The notes: generated by a model from the letters alone, not told the origin. A DNA stretch of 64,000 bases from Alcaligenaceae bacterium (GCA_029263615.1 JAJUFT010000002.1:1-64000); one strand, 5' to 3'. Shown: positions 19,785 to 32,552, counted from the stretch's first letter. Program-made: numbers and translations.

Positions 19785-20579
19785 ATGTTTCAGGACGCCC
19801 GCCTCATCAACTTCATCGCGAACTCGCTGGCCTTGCTGGCGGTGGGCGCGTTGTTGCTGGGCGTGGCGGTCTGGGTCGCGCAGCGTCCCTACTTCTCCAT
19901 TACCGCCCTGCGTCTGTTGCCGGCGGAAGAAGAGAGCGAGCTGCGCTTTGTCACGGCCTCCAGCCTGAACGAGGTGGTGCGCGACAAACTGCGCGGCAAC
20001 TTCTTCTTCATCGACCTGGATCAGACGCGCCAGCTCATCGAAACCACGCCATGGGTGCGTCGCGCCCGTGTGCAGCGTGTCTGGCCAAACGCCCTGACGA
20101 TCTACGTCGAAGAGCATCAGCCGCTGGCGCTGTGGAATGAAGGGCAGATGATCAATACCTGGGGCGAGGCATTCACCGCCTACGCGGGTGACCTTTCCGA
20201 GGAAACGGTGCTGCCGCAGTTGCGAGGGCCGGAAGACTCAGAGCGACTGGTGGTCCAGCGCTATGCCGAAGTGGCGCGTTGGTTTGCGCCTTTGCAGCTG
20301 CGCGTGAGCGAACTGACCCTGAGCGCGCGTTACGCCTGGGAGGCCACGCTTTCCGATGGCATGCGGCTGACACTCGGACGCGACCCGGCGGCGGATATCG
20401 CCGACCCGCACGGCCGCTCCGGCGCGCTGCCTTTTGCTGCCCGAATTGAACGTTTCGTCGAGGCATGGCCTCGCCTGGCCCAGAACTTGAATGGGCGCGC
20501 GATTGAGCATGCCGACCTGCGTTATCCGAATGGTTTCGCCATCACTCTGGCGCCCGTTACCCCTACAGCGAGCAAATAG
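19785..20579 (+). CDS. ftsQ: Cell division protein FtsQ
   Basis: A 264-residue bitopic protein: short cytoplasmic segment, one transmembrane helix at about residues 10-32, then a periplasmic POTRA domain (about 37-110, with the TPWVRRARVQRVWPNALTIY core) and the FtsQ beta domain. It forms FtsQLB with FtsL from the same operon. The start codon lies 1 nt after the ddl stop and is preceded by GGAG at 19767-19770. The C-terminal LRYPNGFAITL is a typical FtsQ ending. Confidence 0.93.
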   Translation: MFQDARLINFIANSLALLAVGALLLGVAVWVAQRPYFSITALRLLPAEEESELRFVTASSLNEVVRDKLRGNFFFIDLDQTRQLIETTPWVRRARVQRVWPNALTIYVEEHQPLALWNEGQMINTWGEAFTAYAGDLSEETVLPQLRGPEDSERLVVQRYAEVARWFAPLQLRVSELTLSARYAWEATLSDGMRLTLGRDPAADIADPHGRSGALPFAARIERFVEAWPRLAQNLNGRAIEHADLRYPNGFAITLAPVTPTASK

Positions 20580-20585
20580 AAGATT

Positions 20586-21812
20586 ATGACCCGTGACATC
20601 AAGGACTTGATCGTTGCACTCGACATCGGCACCAGCAAGGTGGTGGCGGTGGTGGCCGAGATATTGCCCGAAGGGCGTTTCGAGGTCCTGGGCCTGGGGC
20701 AGCACGAGTCGCGCGGCATGCGCAAGGGCGTGGTAGTCAACATCGAGTCCACCGTGAATTCCATCCAGCGCGCGCTCGAGGAAGCCGAGCTGATGGCCGA
20801 CTGCAAGATCCGCGAGGTCTATACCGGCATTGCGGGCAGCCACATCAGCAGCTTCAACTCCAGCGGCATGGTGGCGGTGAAGGACAAGGAAGTCACGGCG
20901 GCGGATGTCGCCCGCGTGATCGAGACGGCGAAAGCCGTGAACATTCCCACCGACCAGCAGGTGCTGCATGTGCTGACCCAGGAATTCATCGTGGATTCCC
21001 AGGAAGACATCCGTGAGCCGATCGGAATGAGCGGCCTGCGTCTGGAAGTCCGGGTGCACATCGTGACGGGAGCGGTCAGTGCGGCCCAGAACATCGTGAA
21101 ATGCGTGCGCCGTTGCGGGTTGGAAGTCCAGGATCTGACGCTGCAGCCGCTGGCGTCCAGCATGTCCTGTCTCACGTCAGACGAAAAGGAACTGGGCGTG
21201 GTTCTGGTGGACATCGGCGGCGGCACCACCGACGTGGCGATCTATACCAACGGGGCCATTCGTCACACGGCGGTCGTGCCCATTGCCGGAGACCAGATCA
21301 CCAGCGACATCGCGGCTATGCTGCGCACGCCGACGCCCGATGCAGAGGAAATCAAGCTGCGCTATGGCATTGCCAAACAGGTGCTGGTCAGCCCAGACGA
21401 ACAGATTGAAGTGCCGGGCCTGGGCGACCGGCCCAACCGGCTGGTCAAGCGTCAGGCCCTGGGCGCCGTGATCGAGCCCCGGGTCGAGGAATTGTTCGGT
21501 TTCGTGCAACAGGTCATTCGGGAGTCCGGCTACGAGGACCTGCTGGCTTCCGGCGTGGTGCTCACGGGTGGCACGGCCTTGTTGCCGGGCATCGTGGAGC
21601 TGGCCGAAGACGTGTTTCTCAAGCCGGTGAGGATCGGCGTCCCCGCCTATGAAGGCAGCTTGGCCGACGTCATGCACAACCCGCGCTTCTCCACCGTGAT
21701 GGGCCTGCTCCAGGAGGCCCGCATTCAGCGCGCACGCGGCCGCAAGGTCGCGCAGCAGAAGGGCAGCTTTGCCACCATTCTGGCGCGCATGAAGGAGTGG
21801 TTCATGAATTGA
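20586..21812 (+). CDS. ftsA: Cell division protein FtsA
   Basis: A 408-residue actin-like ATPase that anchors FtsZ to the membrane. VALDIGTSKVVAVVAE and VLVDIGGGTTDVAIY are phosphate-binding loops, VVLTGGTALLPGI the adenosine motif, and the C-terminal SFATILARMKEWF is an amphipathic membrane-targeting helix. It begins 6 nt after ftsQ. Confidence 0.96.
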   Translation: MTRDIKDLIVALDIGTSKVVAVVAEILPEGRFEVLGLGQHESRGMRKGVVVNIESTVNSIQRALEEAELMADCKIREVYTGIAGSHISSFNSSGMVAVKDKEVTAADVARVIETAKAVNIPTDQQVLHVLTQEFIVDSQEDIREPIGMSGLRLEVRVHIVTGAVSAAQNIVKCVRRCGLEVQDLTLQPLASSMSCLTSDEKELGVVLVDIGGGTTDVAIYTNGAIRHTAVVPIAGDQITSDIAAMLRTPTPDAEEIKLRYGIAKQVLVSPDEQIEVPGLGDRPNRLVKRQALGAVIEPRVEELFGFVQQVIRESGYEDLLASGVVLTGGTALLPGIVELAEDVFLKPVRIGVPAYEGSLADVMHNPRFSTVMGLLQEARIQRARGRKVAQQKGSFATILARMKEWFMN

Positions 21813-21987
21813 GGATTAGGGCCTGGCCCTATGGGCGAGCCTTCGGGCTCGTTCGTGGAAGGGTTTCAAATCAAGTGCGAGTCACGCGCTGGCACTTTTT
21901 TTGAAGCTCATCCGCAACAGCAGTAGAGAGCAGTAATTGGGGAATGAACTTTTATACGAACATGGATCGATGTGAAGGAGTCCAATC
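21813..21987 (+). promoter_or_regulatory. ftsA-ftsZ intergenic region with candidate ftsZ promoter
   Basis: This 175-nt gap holds a CGAGCC-TTCG-GGCTCG hairpin (21836-21851) without a T-run. It also holds a possible sigma-70 promoter, TTGAAG at 21901-21906 and TAGAGA at 21924-21929, with a 17-nt spacer. A separate ftsZ promoter here would allow more FtsZ than FtsA. The -10 box is weak, so this is tentative. Confidence 0.4.
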
Positions 21988-23145
21988 ATGATGAACTTTG
22001 AAATGCTCGACACCAGCGCAAACGGCACCGTAATCAAGGTGGTCGGGGTTGGCGGCGCTGGCGGCAATGCGGTGGGCCACATGATCAAATCCGGCGTGCA
22101 AGGGGTCGAATTCATCTGCTGCAATACCGACGCTCAGGCGCTCGCCGCTTCCGAGGCACATGTGCAGATCCGGCTGGGTCGCACCGGTCTGGGCGCGGGC
22201 GCCAAGCCCGAACAAGGGAGAGCGGCAGCTGAAACGGCGCGCGAAGAAATCCGTGCTGCCCTGAATGGGGCTCACATGGTCTTCATCACCGCCGGTATGG
22301 GCGGTGGCACCGGCACGGGCGCCAGCCCGGTGGTGGCCGAAGTGGCCAAGGAGCTGGGGATCCTGACGGTGGGCGTGGTCACCAAGCCCTTCTCCTTCGA
22401 GGGCACCAAGCGCATGAAGATGGCGGAAGAGGGCATCAACGAGCTCTCCAAGCACGTGCACTCGCTGATCGTGGTGCTCAACGAAAACCTGTATGACCTC
22501 ATGGACGAAGACGCGACCCAGGAGGAATGCTTCAAGTCCGCCGATGATGTCCTGCACAATGCCTGCGCCGGCATCGCGGAAATCATCAACGTCGAAGGTA
22601 ATGTGAACGTCGACTTCGAAGACGTGAAGACCATCATGGGCGAACAGGGTCAGGCCATGATGGGTACGGCGGTTGCATCCGGTCAGGACCGCGCCCGCGT
22701 GGCAGCCGAACAGGCCATTGCCTGCCCGCTGCTGGAAGGCGTGGACCTGCACGGTGCGCGCGGCATGCTGGTCAACATCACGGCAAGCCGTTCGCTGAAG
22801 ATGCGCGAAACCCGCGAAATCATGGAAACCATCCGCAGTTATGCCGCGGAAGACGCAACCGTCATCTTCGGGACTGCGTACGACGAATCCATGGGTGAAA
22901 ACCTGCGAGTGACAGTGGTGGCCACCGGCTTGGGGCGTCAGAATGCCCGCCCCCAGCTGGTGCATAACAACGAGGAAGTGCTGCGCACCGGGACCGATGA
23001 CCGTCCCATCGAATCGCACGACCTCGACGTACCTTCCGTTTTCCGCAATCCGCGCAGCCAGGCTTCGGCCCAGGTGCGTGCATTGGAAACAGCCGGTATG
23101 GACCACTACGACATTCCGGCTTTCCTGCGCAAGCAGGCGGACTGA
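21988..23145 (+). CDS. ftsZ: Cell division GTPase FtsZ
   Basis: A 385-residue tubulin homologue that polymerises into the Z-ring. [10 protein letters not shown] near residue 20 and GGGTGTG at 105-111 are the GTP-binding loops; [11 protein letters not shown] precedes the catalytic T7 region. The conserved C-terminal peptide [11 protein letters not shown], which binds FtsA, ends the protein. AAGGAG lies about 8 nt before tandem ATG codons at 21988 and 21991; either could be used. Confidence 0.98.
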   Translation: MMNFEMLDTSANGTVIKVVGVGGAGGNAVGHMIKSGVQGVEFICCNTDAQALAASEAHVQIRLGRTGLGAGAKPEQGRAAAETAREEIRAALNGAHMVFITAGMGGGTGTGASPVVAEVAKELGILTVGVVTKPFSFEGTKRMKMAEEGINELSKHVHSLIVVLNENLYDLMDEDATQEECFKSADDVLHNACAGIAEIINVEGNVNVDFEDVKTIMGEQGQAMMGTAVASGQDRARVAAEQAIACPLLEGVDLHGARGMLVNITASRSLKMRETREIMETIRSYAAEDATVIFGTAYDESMGENLRVTVVATGLGRQNARPQLVHNNEEVLRTGTDDRPIESHDLDVPSVFRNPRSQASAQVRALETAGMDHYDIPAFLRKQAD

Positions 23146-23221
23146 AATTCGGGCGCCTGACGAATTTGTGGTTCGCATTCTCATGATCGGCGGCGGCTGA
23201 AGCCGCTGCCGGACTCCCCAA

Positions 23222-23251
23222 GGCGCGCTTCCTCTCCCCGGGAAGCGCGCC
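23222..23251 (+). terminator. Strong hairpin after ftsZ (probable dcw terminator)
   Basis: GGCGCGCTTCC (23222-23232) and GGAAGCGCGCC (23241-23251) form an 11-bp perfect stem with an 8-nt loop. No T-run follows, so it may be a Rho-assisted stop or an mRNA-stabilising end. A smaller GCGGCT-GA-AGCCGC hairpin lies just upstream near 23194. Confidence 0.5.
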
Positions 23252-23360
23252 ATGGCGCCTGCTGTCCGGACACGATTTGTAACGTTCTTATTAACAAACG
23301 TGTCGAATTTTCCGGTTTTTTTGTGGTCCAAAAAGAAGGGCGATCGGCGGTCGCAGCCGA

Positions 23361-23389
23361 TTGAAACAACTCAAAATTAATGGTATACC
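23361..23389 (+). promoter_or_regulatory. Candidate lpxC promoter
   Basis: TTGAAA (23361-23366), a 17-nt spacer and TATACC (23384-23389) with an upstream TG extension (TGG before the -10 box) form a credible sigma-70 promoter 47 nt before the lpxC start. A second TACAAT lies at 23401-23406. The region is AT-rich compared with its surroundings. Confidence 0.6.
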
Positions 23390-23435
23390 CGCACACCGGT
23401 TACAATACCTTCTGACCCATTACGATAAAAACCTC

Positions 23436-24359
23436 ATGCTACGTCAACGCACCATCCAGAAAGCGATCTCCACCAAGGGTGTCGGCCTGCATTCGGGCCG
23501 TCGCGTCGAGCTCACCCTGCGCCCTGCTGCGCCGAACACGGGTATCGTTTTCCATCGTGTCGACCTGCCTGAGGTGGTTGACCTGCCGGCGCGTGCCGAT
23601 CAGGTCGGCAATACGCGGCTGGCTTCCGTTCTGCAAAAGGGCGATGTCCGCGTTTCAACCGTTGAACACCTGATGTCCGCCCTTGCCGGCCTGGGCATCG
23701 ACAATCTGCATATCGACCTTACTGCCGAAGAAGTGCCCATCATGGACGGAAGCGCCGGTACCTTCGTGTATTTGCTGCGCAGCGCCGGGTTGCAGGAACA
23801 GGCTGCACCGAAGAAGTTCCTGCGCGTGCTCAAGTCCATCGAAGTGCGCGAAGGTGAAGGCAAGGATGCCAAGTGGGCCCGTCTCGAGCCCTACAATGGC
23901 TTTGCCCTGTCCTTTTCCATCGATTTCAAGCACCCGGCCATTGATTCCACGGCGAATTTCGCCAAGGTCGATTTCGAGAAGGACTCCTACGTCAAGACCA
24001 TTGCGCGCGCCCGAACCTTCGGGTTCGCCAGTGAAGTCGAGGCCTTGCGTTCCATCGGGCTGGCCCGCGGCGGCAGTCTGGACAATGCCATCGTCATGGA
24101 CGAATACCGCGTTCTTAATGCCGATGGCCTGCGGTTTGAAGACGAGTTCGTCAAACACAAGATTCTTGACGCCATCGGTGATCTCTACCTGATCGGTCAT
24201 CCGCTGGTGGCACATTATGTGGCCTGCAAATCGGGCCACGGTCTCAACAATCAACTGGCCCGCGCTCTGCTGGCCCAGCAGGACGCCTGGGAGCTCGTCA
24301 GCTACGAGTCTCCCGAAGCGGCACCCAAGGCGTTCGACTACGAGTGGAAATTCGCCTGA
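23436..24359 (+). CDS. lpxC: UDP-3-O-acyl-N-acetylglucosamine deacetylase LpxC
   Basis: A 307-residue zinc amidase, the committed step of lipid A synthesis. [21 protein letters not shown] is the usual N-terminus (ATG at 23436); [11 protein letters not shown] carries the first zinc His, EVPIMDGSA follows, and [14 protein letters not shown] and the KSGHGLNN motif carry the other ligands and the catalytic His. An in-frame opening back to 23361 overlaps the promoter and is not used. It follows ftsZ in the order common to gamma- and betaproteobacteria. Confidence 0.97.
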   Translation: MLRQRTIQKAISTKGVGLHSGRRVELTLRPAAPNTGIVFHRVDLPEVVDLPARADQVGNTRLASVLQKGDVRVSTVEHLMSALAGLGIDNLHIDLTAEEVPIMDGSAGTFVYLLRSAGLQEQAAPKKFLRVLKSIEVREGEGKDAKWARLEPYNGFALSFSIDFKHPAIDSTANFAKVDFEKDSYVKTIARARTFGFASEVEALRSIGLARGGSLDNAIVMDEYRVLNADGLRFEDEFVKHKILDAIGDLYLIGHPLVAHYVACKSGHGLNNQLARALLAQQDAWELVSYESPEAAPKAFDYEWKFA

Positions 24360-24398
24360 AGGCGCATCACTGCCCTTGCCCGGGGCGCCGACACCGCT

Positions 24399-24869
24399 TC
24401 AGCGCCCGTGGTGGCTCAGCAGCCGGCTGATGGCGTCGGCCAGCGGGCCCGGTTCCACCTTCTTCTGAAGGTCTGCGAAGCAGTCCAGGGCCTTGCGCCC
24501 CAGCGGCTGTACTTCCCGGGGTGGATTTCTTGACGCGTTGGCCATCAGGCCCGCCTGAACCCGGATTTCAATCCGATTGAGGTCCCAGCCGTGTCTGGCG
24601 AGGGCATTCAGAATCGTTGGCTGAAGCTGGCGCAAACGCGTTGCGTGTGCCGCAGCGGGAACTGCCAGCGTCAGGCACTGTCTGTCCATACTGGCCACCC
24701 GGCAACTGTGCGCCAGGACGGGCGGCAGTATCTTGCGGACGACCTGTTCGGCCTGCATGAGCACTTGTGCGGTGGCAATGATGCTGGCGCCCGTGTTGTC
24801 CAGAGCAAGCCAGTTCAGGGCGGAGGCGCCCGACGGGTTCCTGATTCCCGATCGCGATGTGCGCGCCAT
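24399..24869 (-). CDS. dciA: DciA-type (DUF721) DnaB helicase loader
   Basis: About 156 residues with a central DUF721 domain: an N-terminal helix, SCRVASMDRQCLTLAVP, then ATRLRQLQPTILNAL and a final strand ending RIEIRVQ. In Pseudomonas the DUF721 protein next to lpxC and secA is DciA, the loader of the replicative helicase in bacteria lacking DnaC. The same neighbours (lpxC, M23 peptidase, secA) are seen here, which strengthens the call. The gene lies on the opposite strand, convergent with lpxC. The start is uncertain: ATG at 24869 or an in-frame TTG at 24896; neither has a clear ribosome site. The C-terminal 50 residues are polar and not conserved. Confidence 0.72.
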   Translation of the reverse strand: MARTSRSGIRNPSGASALNWLALDNTGASIIATAQVLMQAEQVVRKILPPVLAHSCRVASMDRQCLTLAVPAAAHATRLRQLQPTILNALARHGWDLNRIEIRVQAGLMANASRNPPREVQPLGRKALDCFADLQKKVEPGPLADAISRLLSHHGR

Positions 24870-24913
24870 TGAGGTGCGCGTCTTTTGAGCATTCAAACCG
24901 GAAACACCAAGAT

Positions 24914-25852
24914 ATGGGTAGCAACTCCCCTCATTCTACTGCCAAAGCCCTGCGGCTGATCTTTCTTTCCGTGGGGTGCGGGCTCGCCATGGCCATGTCG
25001 GCGGTGGCGGGGGCCTGGATGCAGTCTCACTTCGACCAGGGGCGCCATGCGAGCGCTGCGCTTCCCCCGGCCGAGGCGGCACAGCAGGCCGAATACATAC
25101 GCGAAAGCGTGGGCGCCCTCGCCGCGCGACTGGGCGAATTCCAGGCACGGCTGATCGCCCTCGAAGGGCTGGGAGAACGCGTCGCAGAAGCGGCGGGTGT
25201 GCCTTACACCGACCCCGAGATCCAGGCGGGCCTTGAGGCCTCGCAGCTGGATGCCGAGGCCTTCATGCCGCAAGGCACCGAGCAGGCGTGGACGGCGGAA
25301 TCGCTGGGCAGGGAACTGGATCAGATGGCCGTCGCCCTGAGCGCGGGCGGGGAGCGCCTGCAGATGCTCGACACTGTGCTCACCGAACGCAAGGGGTTGC
25401 AGGAAACCCTGCCGGCCCTCGCTCCCATCGACGCCCCCTACCTGTCGTCTTCTTTCGGCTGGCGGCGACATCCCGTTACGGGTCGCCACGCCATGCATGA
25501 AGGCCTGGATTTCGCCGCCCCGCGCGGCACACCCATCCTGGCGGCCTCGGGAGGCATCGTCACCGAGGCGCGGTATGTGCCCGGCTACGGCAAGCTGGTG
25601 GAGATCAACCATGGCAATGGCCTGGTCACCCGCTACGCGCACGCGTCGTCGATCTCGGTCAAGCTGGGCGAAGTGGTGACCAAGGGCCAGCAGATAGCCC
25701 GCGTGGGGTCGACGGGCCGCAGCACGGGGCCGCATCTGCACTATGAAGTGAGAATTGCCGACCACCCGCTGGACCCCACCCTGTTCATGGCAGACGCCCG
25801 TTCCGATACGGAAGTTGCAGCGGCGGTTGCCTCGGCCGGCGCGACGGAATGA
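24914..25852 (+). CDS. M23 family peptidoglycan endopeptidase, membrane-anchored
   Basis: A 312-residue protein with one N-terminal membrane helix (about residues 12-36), a periplasmic helical stalk (about 50-150) and a C-terminal LytM/M23 domain. HEGLDFAAPRGTPI carries the first zinc ligands (HxxxD), and GRSTGPHLHYEV carries the HxH motif, so the active site looks intact. Such enzymes cut peptide cross-links of peptidoglycan or, when degenerate, activate amidases. The ATG at 24914 gives a normal membrane anchor. It diverges from dciA and precedes secA. Confidence 0.88.
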   Translation: MGSNSPHSTAKALRLIFLSVGCGLAMAMSAVAGAWMQSHFDQGRHASAALPPAEAAQQAEYIRESVGALAARLGEFQARLIALEGLGERVAEAAGVPYTDPEIQAGLEASQLDAEAFMPQGTEQAWTAESLGRELDQMAVALSAGGERLQMLDTVLTERKGLQETLPALAPIDAPYLSSSFGWRRHPVTGRHAMHEGLDFAAPRGTPILAASGGIVTEARYVPGYGKLVEINHGNGLVTRYAHASSISVKLGEVVTKGQQIARVGSTGRSTGPHLHYEVRIADHPLDPTLFMADARSDTEVAAAVASAGATE

Positions 25853-25993
25853 GCGTGGGGAGGCAGCGCGCGGCAGGTTAGCCCGTATCGGGAGTGCTGC
25901 GTTAAACTGTAGCGTTTTCCGCGGACACTTTCCGCCAACCGAATCACAACACGACCGCTGGGTGACAGCCTTGCGGCAAACGACGGCACAAGA

Positions 25994-28726
<2,733 letters not shown>

Positions 28727-28765
28727 GACCACGGCGGCCGGCACCTGGTGCCGGCCCGGCAGAAG

Positions 28766-28791
28766 AAACGGCGCCCTGTGCGCCGTTTTTC
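28766..28791. terminator. Intrinsic terminator after secA
   Basis: AAACGGCGC (28766-28774) pairs with GCGCCGTTT (28780-28788) around CCTGT, with a T-run on the plus strand; the A-rich flank can serve the convergent mgtE gene ending at 28795. Confidence 0.88.
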
Positions 28792-28794
28792 ATT

Positions 28795-30270
28795 TCAGAG
28801 CAGGAAGAGCGTGGCCAGACTCAGGAAGAGGAAAAAGCCCAGGGAGTCGGTGGCAAAGGTGAGCAGGACAGACGAACCCACGGCGGGATCCTTGCCGAAG
28901 CGCACACGGAGCATGGGAATGAGCACACCGAGCACCGCTCCGACCAGCATGTTGCCGATGATGGCGGCCATCATGACCAATGCCACGGAGAGGGAACCGG
29001 AAAATACCCACGCAAAGCCGGCGGCGACCAGACTGCCGCAGAAGCCCACCAGAAAGGTGACCTGGATCTCGCGCTTGATCAATTGCCAGATATTGGCACC
29101 CGTGACCCGCCCCATGGCCATGGCACGGATCACCATGGTCATGGTTTGATTGCCGGAGTTGCCGCCGATGCCTGCCACGATGGACATCAGGAAGGCCAGA
29201 ATCACGATCTGGCTGATCGTGTGTTCAAAGTGCGAGGCCACCAGCGAGGCGGTCGCGGCCGTCATGAGGTTGACCAGCAGCCAGGGCGCCCGGTTGCGCA
29301 GCGCGGCCTTGACAGGGGCGAAGATGTCTTCTTCCTGCAGACCGGCCCGCGAGAGTTCTTGTTCCTGGGAGTCTTCCTGAATGACGTCGACCACCTCGTC
29401 AATGGTCACACGCCCGATGAGCCGCCCGAGGTCGTCCGTGACGGGCGCTGAGACCAGGTCGTAACGTTCGAAGGCGCCAGCCGCATCGGTGTCCGAATCC
29501 AGCGGATTGAGGCTCAGGTATTCGGTCTGCATGACGTCCGAAACCATGGACTCGGGCTCGCTGACCAGCAGGACGCTGACCGGCAGCGTGCCGCGCAGGC
29601 GATCTTCGCGGTCGACCACGAAAATCTGATCGGTGTGGTCGGGCAGTTCGTGCAGGCGACGCAGATAACGCAAGACCACTTCCAGAGTGACGTCCTCGCG
29701 CACGCGCACCATGTCGAAATCCATGATGGCGCCCACCGTGCCCTCGGGGTAGCCCATGGCTTCCAGCAGCTGTGCTCGCTCCTGCTCCGTCAGACCTTTC
29801 TGGACTTCGGCAATGACGTCGGGGGGGAGATCCGGGGCGATGTCCGCGATCTCGTCCGCATCCATGTGTTCGGCCGCGGCCACGAGGTCTTCGTGATCCA
29901 TCGACTGGATGAGGGATTCCCGCGCCCAGTCTTCCACCTCCAGCAGAACGTCGGCGTCGTGCTCGGCCCCGACCAGCTGCCAGACGGCCTGGCGTTCCTG
30001 AACCGGAAGCGATTCAAGGATGAAGGCGATGTCCGAAGGGTGGAGATCATTGATGATCGCCCGGATTTCGTTTTCATGCTGCCGATGCAGCAGGCCTTCG
30101 AGCAGGTTGGAGCGATCGTCTTCCTCGTACTGGCGGCGCGCCAGTGCTTCCACGACTTCCTGACGCTTGAGGATGCTCTGCAGTTGTTGCAGTGCCTGCT
30201 GGGCGTCTTCCGGGTCGAGGCGACGAGGAATGATCACCGTTTGAGCAGAATCGGGATGCTGGTCCGCCAT
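28795..30270 (-). CDS. mgtE: Magnesium transporter MgtE
   Basis: A 491-residue protein with the MgtE plan: an acidic N-terminal helical domain (about residues 40-140, with DLPPDVIAEV), two CBS domains (about 145-270) and five C-terminal membrane helices. The pore motif GGNSGNQTMTMVIRA and DSLGFFLFLSLAT in the last helix are characteristic. MgtE is a dimeric Mg2+ channel gated by Mg2+ on the cytosolic domains. It starts at ATG 30270; no Mg2+ riboswitch was recognised in the 185 nt upstream, which show no other gene. Confidence 0.95.
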   Translation of the reverse strand: MADQHPDSAQTVIIPRRLDPEDAQQALQQLQSILKRQEVVEALARRQYEEDDRSNLLEGLLHRQHENEIRAIINDLHPSDIAFILESLPVQERQAVWQLVGAEHDADVLLEVEDWARESLIQSMDHEDLVAAAEHMDADEIADIAPDLPPDVIAEVQKGLTEQERAQLLEAMGYPEGTVGAIMDFDMVRVREDVTLEVVLRYLRRLHELPDHTDQIFVVDREDRLRGTLPVSVLLVSEPESMVSDVMQTEYLSLNPLDSDTDAAGAFERYDLVSAPVTDDLGRLIGRVTIDEVVDVIQEDSQEQELSRAGLQEEDIFAPVKAALRNRAPWLLVNLMTAATASLVASHFEHTISQIVILAFLMSIVAGIGGNSGNQTMTMVIRAMAMGRVTGANIWQLIKREIQVTFLVGFCGSLVAAGFAWVFSGSLSVALVMMAAIIGNMLVGAVLGVLIPMLRVRFGKDPAVGSSVLLTFATDSLGFFLFLSLATLFLL

Positions 30271-30455
30271 GCGTGTCTCTAGGTTTCAGGCAGGAGGCTG
30301 CCACGGGTTCTGCCGCGTGTCTCGACGTGATGCTGCAGGCATACAGGCGGCGGCCCCAGCATTTTACCGGTTTGTGGGAATCTTGCCGGGGAGGCGAGGA
30401 AGGTGAGCGTGAAGGCCTGCGGGGTGGGTGCGTAGGCCTTCATCGCAGCGTGCGC

Positions 30456-31658
30456 TCAGACAGTGGGGTTGGCGAGCCACTTGCGGGCCAGTTCCACCCA
30501 GTAGGTGCCGCCCAGGGGGATCAGGTCGTCGTTGAAATCGTATGAGCCGTTGTGCAGGGTGCAGGGCCCCAGACCATGGCCTGACGCACGATGGTCTCCG
30601 GTGCCGTTTCCGATCCAGACATAGCAGCCGGGCTTGTGCAGCAGCATGAAGGCGAAATCTTCGGCCCCCATTGACGGGGTGATGTTGCGCACGACGCGGT
30701 CGGCGCCGACGATGCCTTCCATGACATTGGCGCAGAATTCCGTCTCGGCCGGCGTATTCACGGTGGGTGGGTATTTGCGCACGAAATCGAGGGTGGCCTT
30801 ACATTCCATGGCGGCTGCCGTCTGCTCGCAGATCGCCCTCATGCGCGATTCGATGAGATCGAGAGTGTCATTGGTGAAGGTGCGCACCGTACCACGAATG
30901 GTGGCATCGCCGGGGATGACGTTGTCGGCCGACCCGGCATGAATCTGCGTGACGCTGAGCACCGCCGGGTCGAGGGGGTTGCGATTGCGCGTGACGATCG
31001 ACTGCAGGCTTTGAACGACCTGCACGGCGGCCAGAAGCGGATCGGCCCCGAGGTTGGGCATGGCGGCATGCGCTCCCTTGCCCTCGATGTGGATGCCGAA
31101 GGTGTTGCTGGAGGCCATCATGGGACCCGCCGTCAGGCCAAAGCTGCCCACCTCCATGCCCGGCCAGTTGTGCATGCCGAAGACCGCATCGATCTGGAAG
31201 CGCTCGAACAGGCCGTCGTCGATCATGGCCTTGGCCCCGCAATGACCTTCCTCGGCGGGCTGGAAGATCACGTGCACCGTGCCTTCGAAATCGCGGTGTT
31301 CGGCAAGGTGGCGTGCTGCGGCCAGCAGCATGGCGGTGTGACCGTCGTGCCCGCAGGCATGCATTTTCCCTTCGTGCTTGCTGGCATGGTCGAAGGTGTT
31401 GACTTCCTGCATGGGCAGGGCGTCCATGTCGGCCCTCAGCCCGATGGCCCGACCGTTGTCTTTGTGGCCCCTGATGGTGCCGACCACACCGGTCACGCCA
31501 ATGCCGCGCACAACCGGAATGCCCCAGGATTCGAGCTGCCTGGCAACCAGCTCGGCGGTACGGACTTCTTCATAGGCGAGCTCGGGGTGCTGGTGGATGT
31601 CACGACGAATACGGGTGATTTCATCCTGCCAGCCGACGATGGATTCAGCCAGTTTCAT
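30456..31658 (-). CDS. M20 family amidohydrolase (hippurate or N-acyl-amino-acid hydrolase type), second copy
   Basis: A 400-residue paralogue of the protein at 1168-2376. It has LRADMDALPMQE, HACGHDGHTAMLL, FQPAEEGHCGAKAM, the lid segment KGAHAAMPN and GAEDFAFMLLHKPG. All metal ligands appear intact. AGGAG about 10 nt before the ATG supports the start. suhB lies 27 nt upstream on the same strand, so the two are probably co-transcribed. The two copies differ clearly in sequence, suggesting separate substrates rather than a recent duplication. Confidence 0.88.
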   Translation of the reverse strand: MKLAESIVGWQDEITRIRRDIHQHPELAYEEVRTAELVARQLESWGIPVVRGIGVTGVVGTIRGHKDNGRAIGLRADMDALPMQEVNTFDHASKHEGKMHACGHDGHTAMLLAAARHLAEHRDFEGTVHVIFQPAEEGHCGAKAMIDDGLFERFQIDAVFGMHNWPGMEVGSFGLTAGPMMASSNTFGIHIEGKGAHAAMPNLGADPLLAAVQVVQSLQSIVTRNRNPLDPAVLSVTQIHAGSADNVIPGDATIRGTVRTFTNDTLDLIESRMRAICEQTAAAMECKATLDFVRKYPPTVNTPAETEFCANVMEGIVGADRVVRNITPSMGAEDFAFMLLHKPGCYVWIGNGTGDHRASGHGLGPCTLHNGSYDFNDDLIPLGGTYWVELARKWLANPTV

Positions 31659-31685
31659 GGGTGTCCGCTCCTGAGGTTGAGTCGA

Positions 31686-32552
31686 TCAACGAGGTTTCAT
31701 GTGGGGCTGGATCATGGCGTCCAGTGCGGGGGCCGTGCGTTCGTTGCCGGCATATACGTAGCCGCCGATCGGCCATGGGTCTTGATGGAAGATGTCTTCG
31801 CAGATGCCGCCCGCTTCGCGCACGAGTACCGTTCCGGCGGCAACATCCCACGGCGCGAGCCCCATTTCCCAGTATGCATCGTAGCGACCGCAAGCCACCC
31901 ATGCAAGATCGAGGGCCGCGGCGCCATGACGTCGGACGCCGCGCGTGTGCGTGATCGCGTGGTGAAGCGTGGGCATGTATTCCTCCGCGAAGGAAAAGTC
32001 GCGGAAGGGAAACCCCGTGCCGACGACGGATTCCGCCAGGCTCGCGGCCCGGGAGCACTGGATTCGCCGACCGTTCAGCCAGGCGCCAACCTGATGCAGG
32101 CCGGTGAACAGTTCCTCGCGGTTCGGGTCGTAGACCACGCCAATCACGGGGGTATCGACTTCCAGCGGGGTGTCGCCACTGACCAGGGCGCCGGCATGCG
32201 CGATCAGGGCGATCGACACCGCGTACTGCGGAATGCCGTGCAGGAAGTTGGTCGTGCCGTCGAGCGGGTCGATATACCACGTGGCGATCTCGGACGGCTT
32301 GCCGCCGCTTTCCTCGGCCACGATGCCCAGCTGCGGCGTGCGTTCGAGAAGAATGTCGATGATGGCCTGTTCAGCTTCGCGGTCGGCCTGCGACACCAGG
32401 TCGTTGCGCACTTTGGTATCGATGACCAGGTCACCGCGGTTGTGGGCGTACGACTGTAGAATGGCGGCAGCCGCATGGGCGGCGGTCACGGCCGCATCAA
32501 GACACTCACTCAAGGGAAGGCGTAAGGACTGCATGACAAGTTCCTGGTTCAT
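31686..32552 (-). CDS. suhB: Inositol-1-monophosphatase family protein SuhB
   Basis: A 288-residue Mg2+-dependent phosphatase. The metal site motifs AEESGG, WYIDPLDGTTNFLHGIP and WDVAAGTVLVREAGG are complete. SuhB in other proteobacteria also acts in rRNA transcription antitermination, beyond inositol phosphatase activity. Start is ATG 32552, with a second in-frame ATG at 32534 that gives the more usual N-terminus. It diverges from mnmC, with only 17 nt between the outermost start codons, so promoters must overlap the coding ends or use the downstream starts. Confidence 0.93.
   Translation of the reverse strand: MNQELVMQSLRLPLSECLDAAVTAAHAAAAILQSYAHNRGDLVIDTKVRNDLVSQADREAEQAIIDILLERTPQLGIVAEESGGKPSEIATWYIDPLDGTTNFLHGIPQYAVSIALIAHAGALVSGDTPLEVDTPVIGVVYDPNREELFTGLHQVGAWLNGRRIQCSRAASLAESVVGTGFPFRDFSFAEEYMPTLHHAITHTRGVRRHGAAALDLAWVACGRYDAYWEMGLAPWDVAAGTVLVREAGGICEDIFHQDPWPIGGYVYAGNERTAPALDAMIQPHMKPR

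Noticed and set aside
30271-30455. Mg2+ riboswitch upstream of mgtE
   Set aside because: The gap shows none of the conserved M-box segments and no expression platform.
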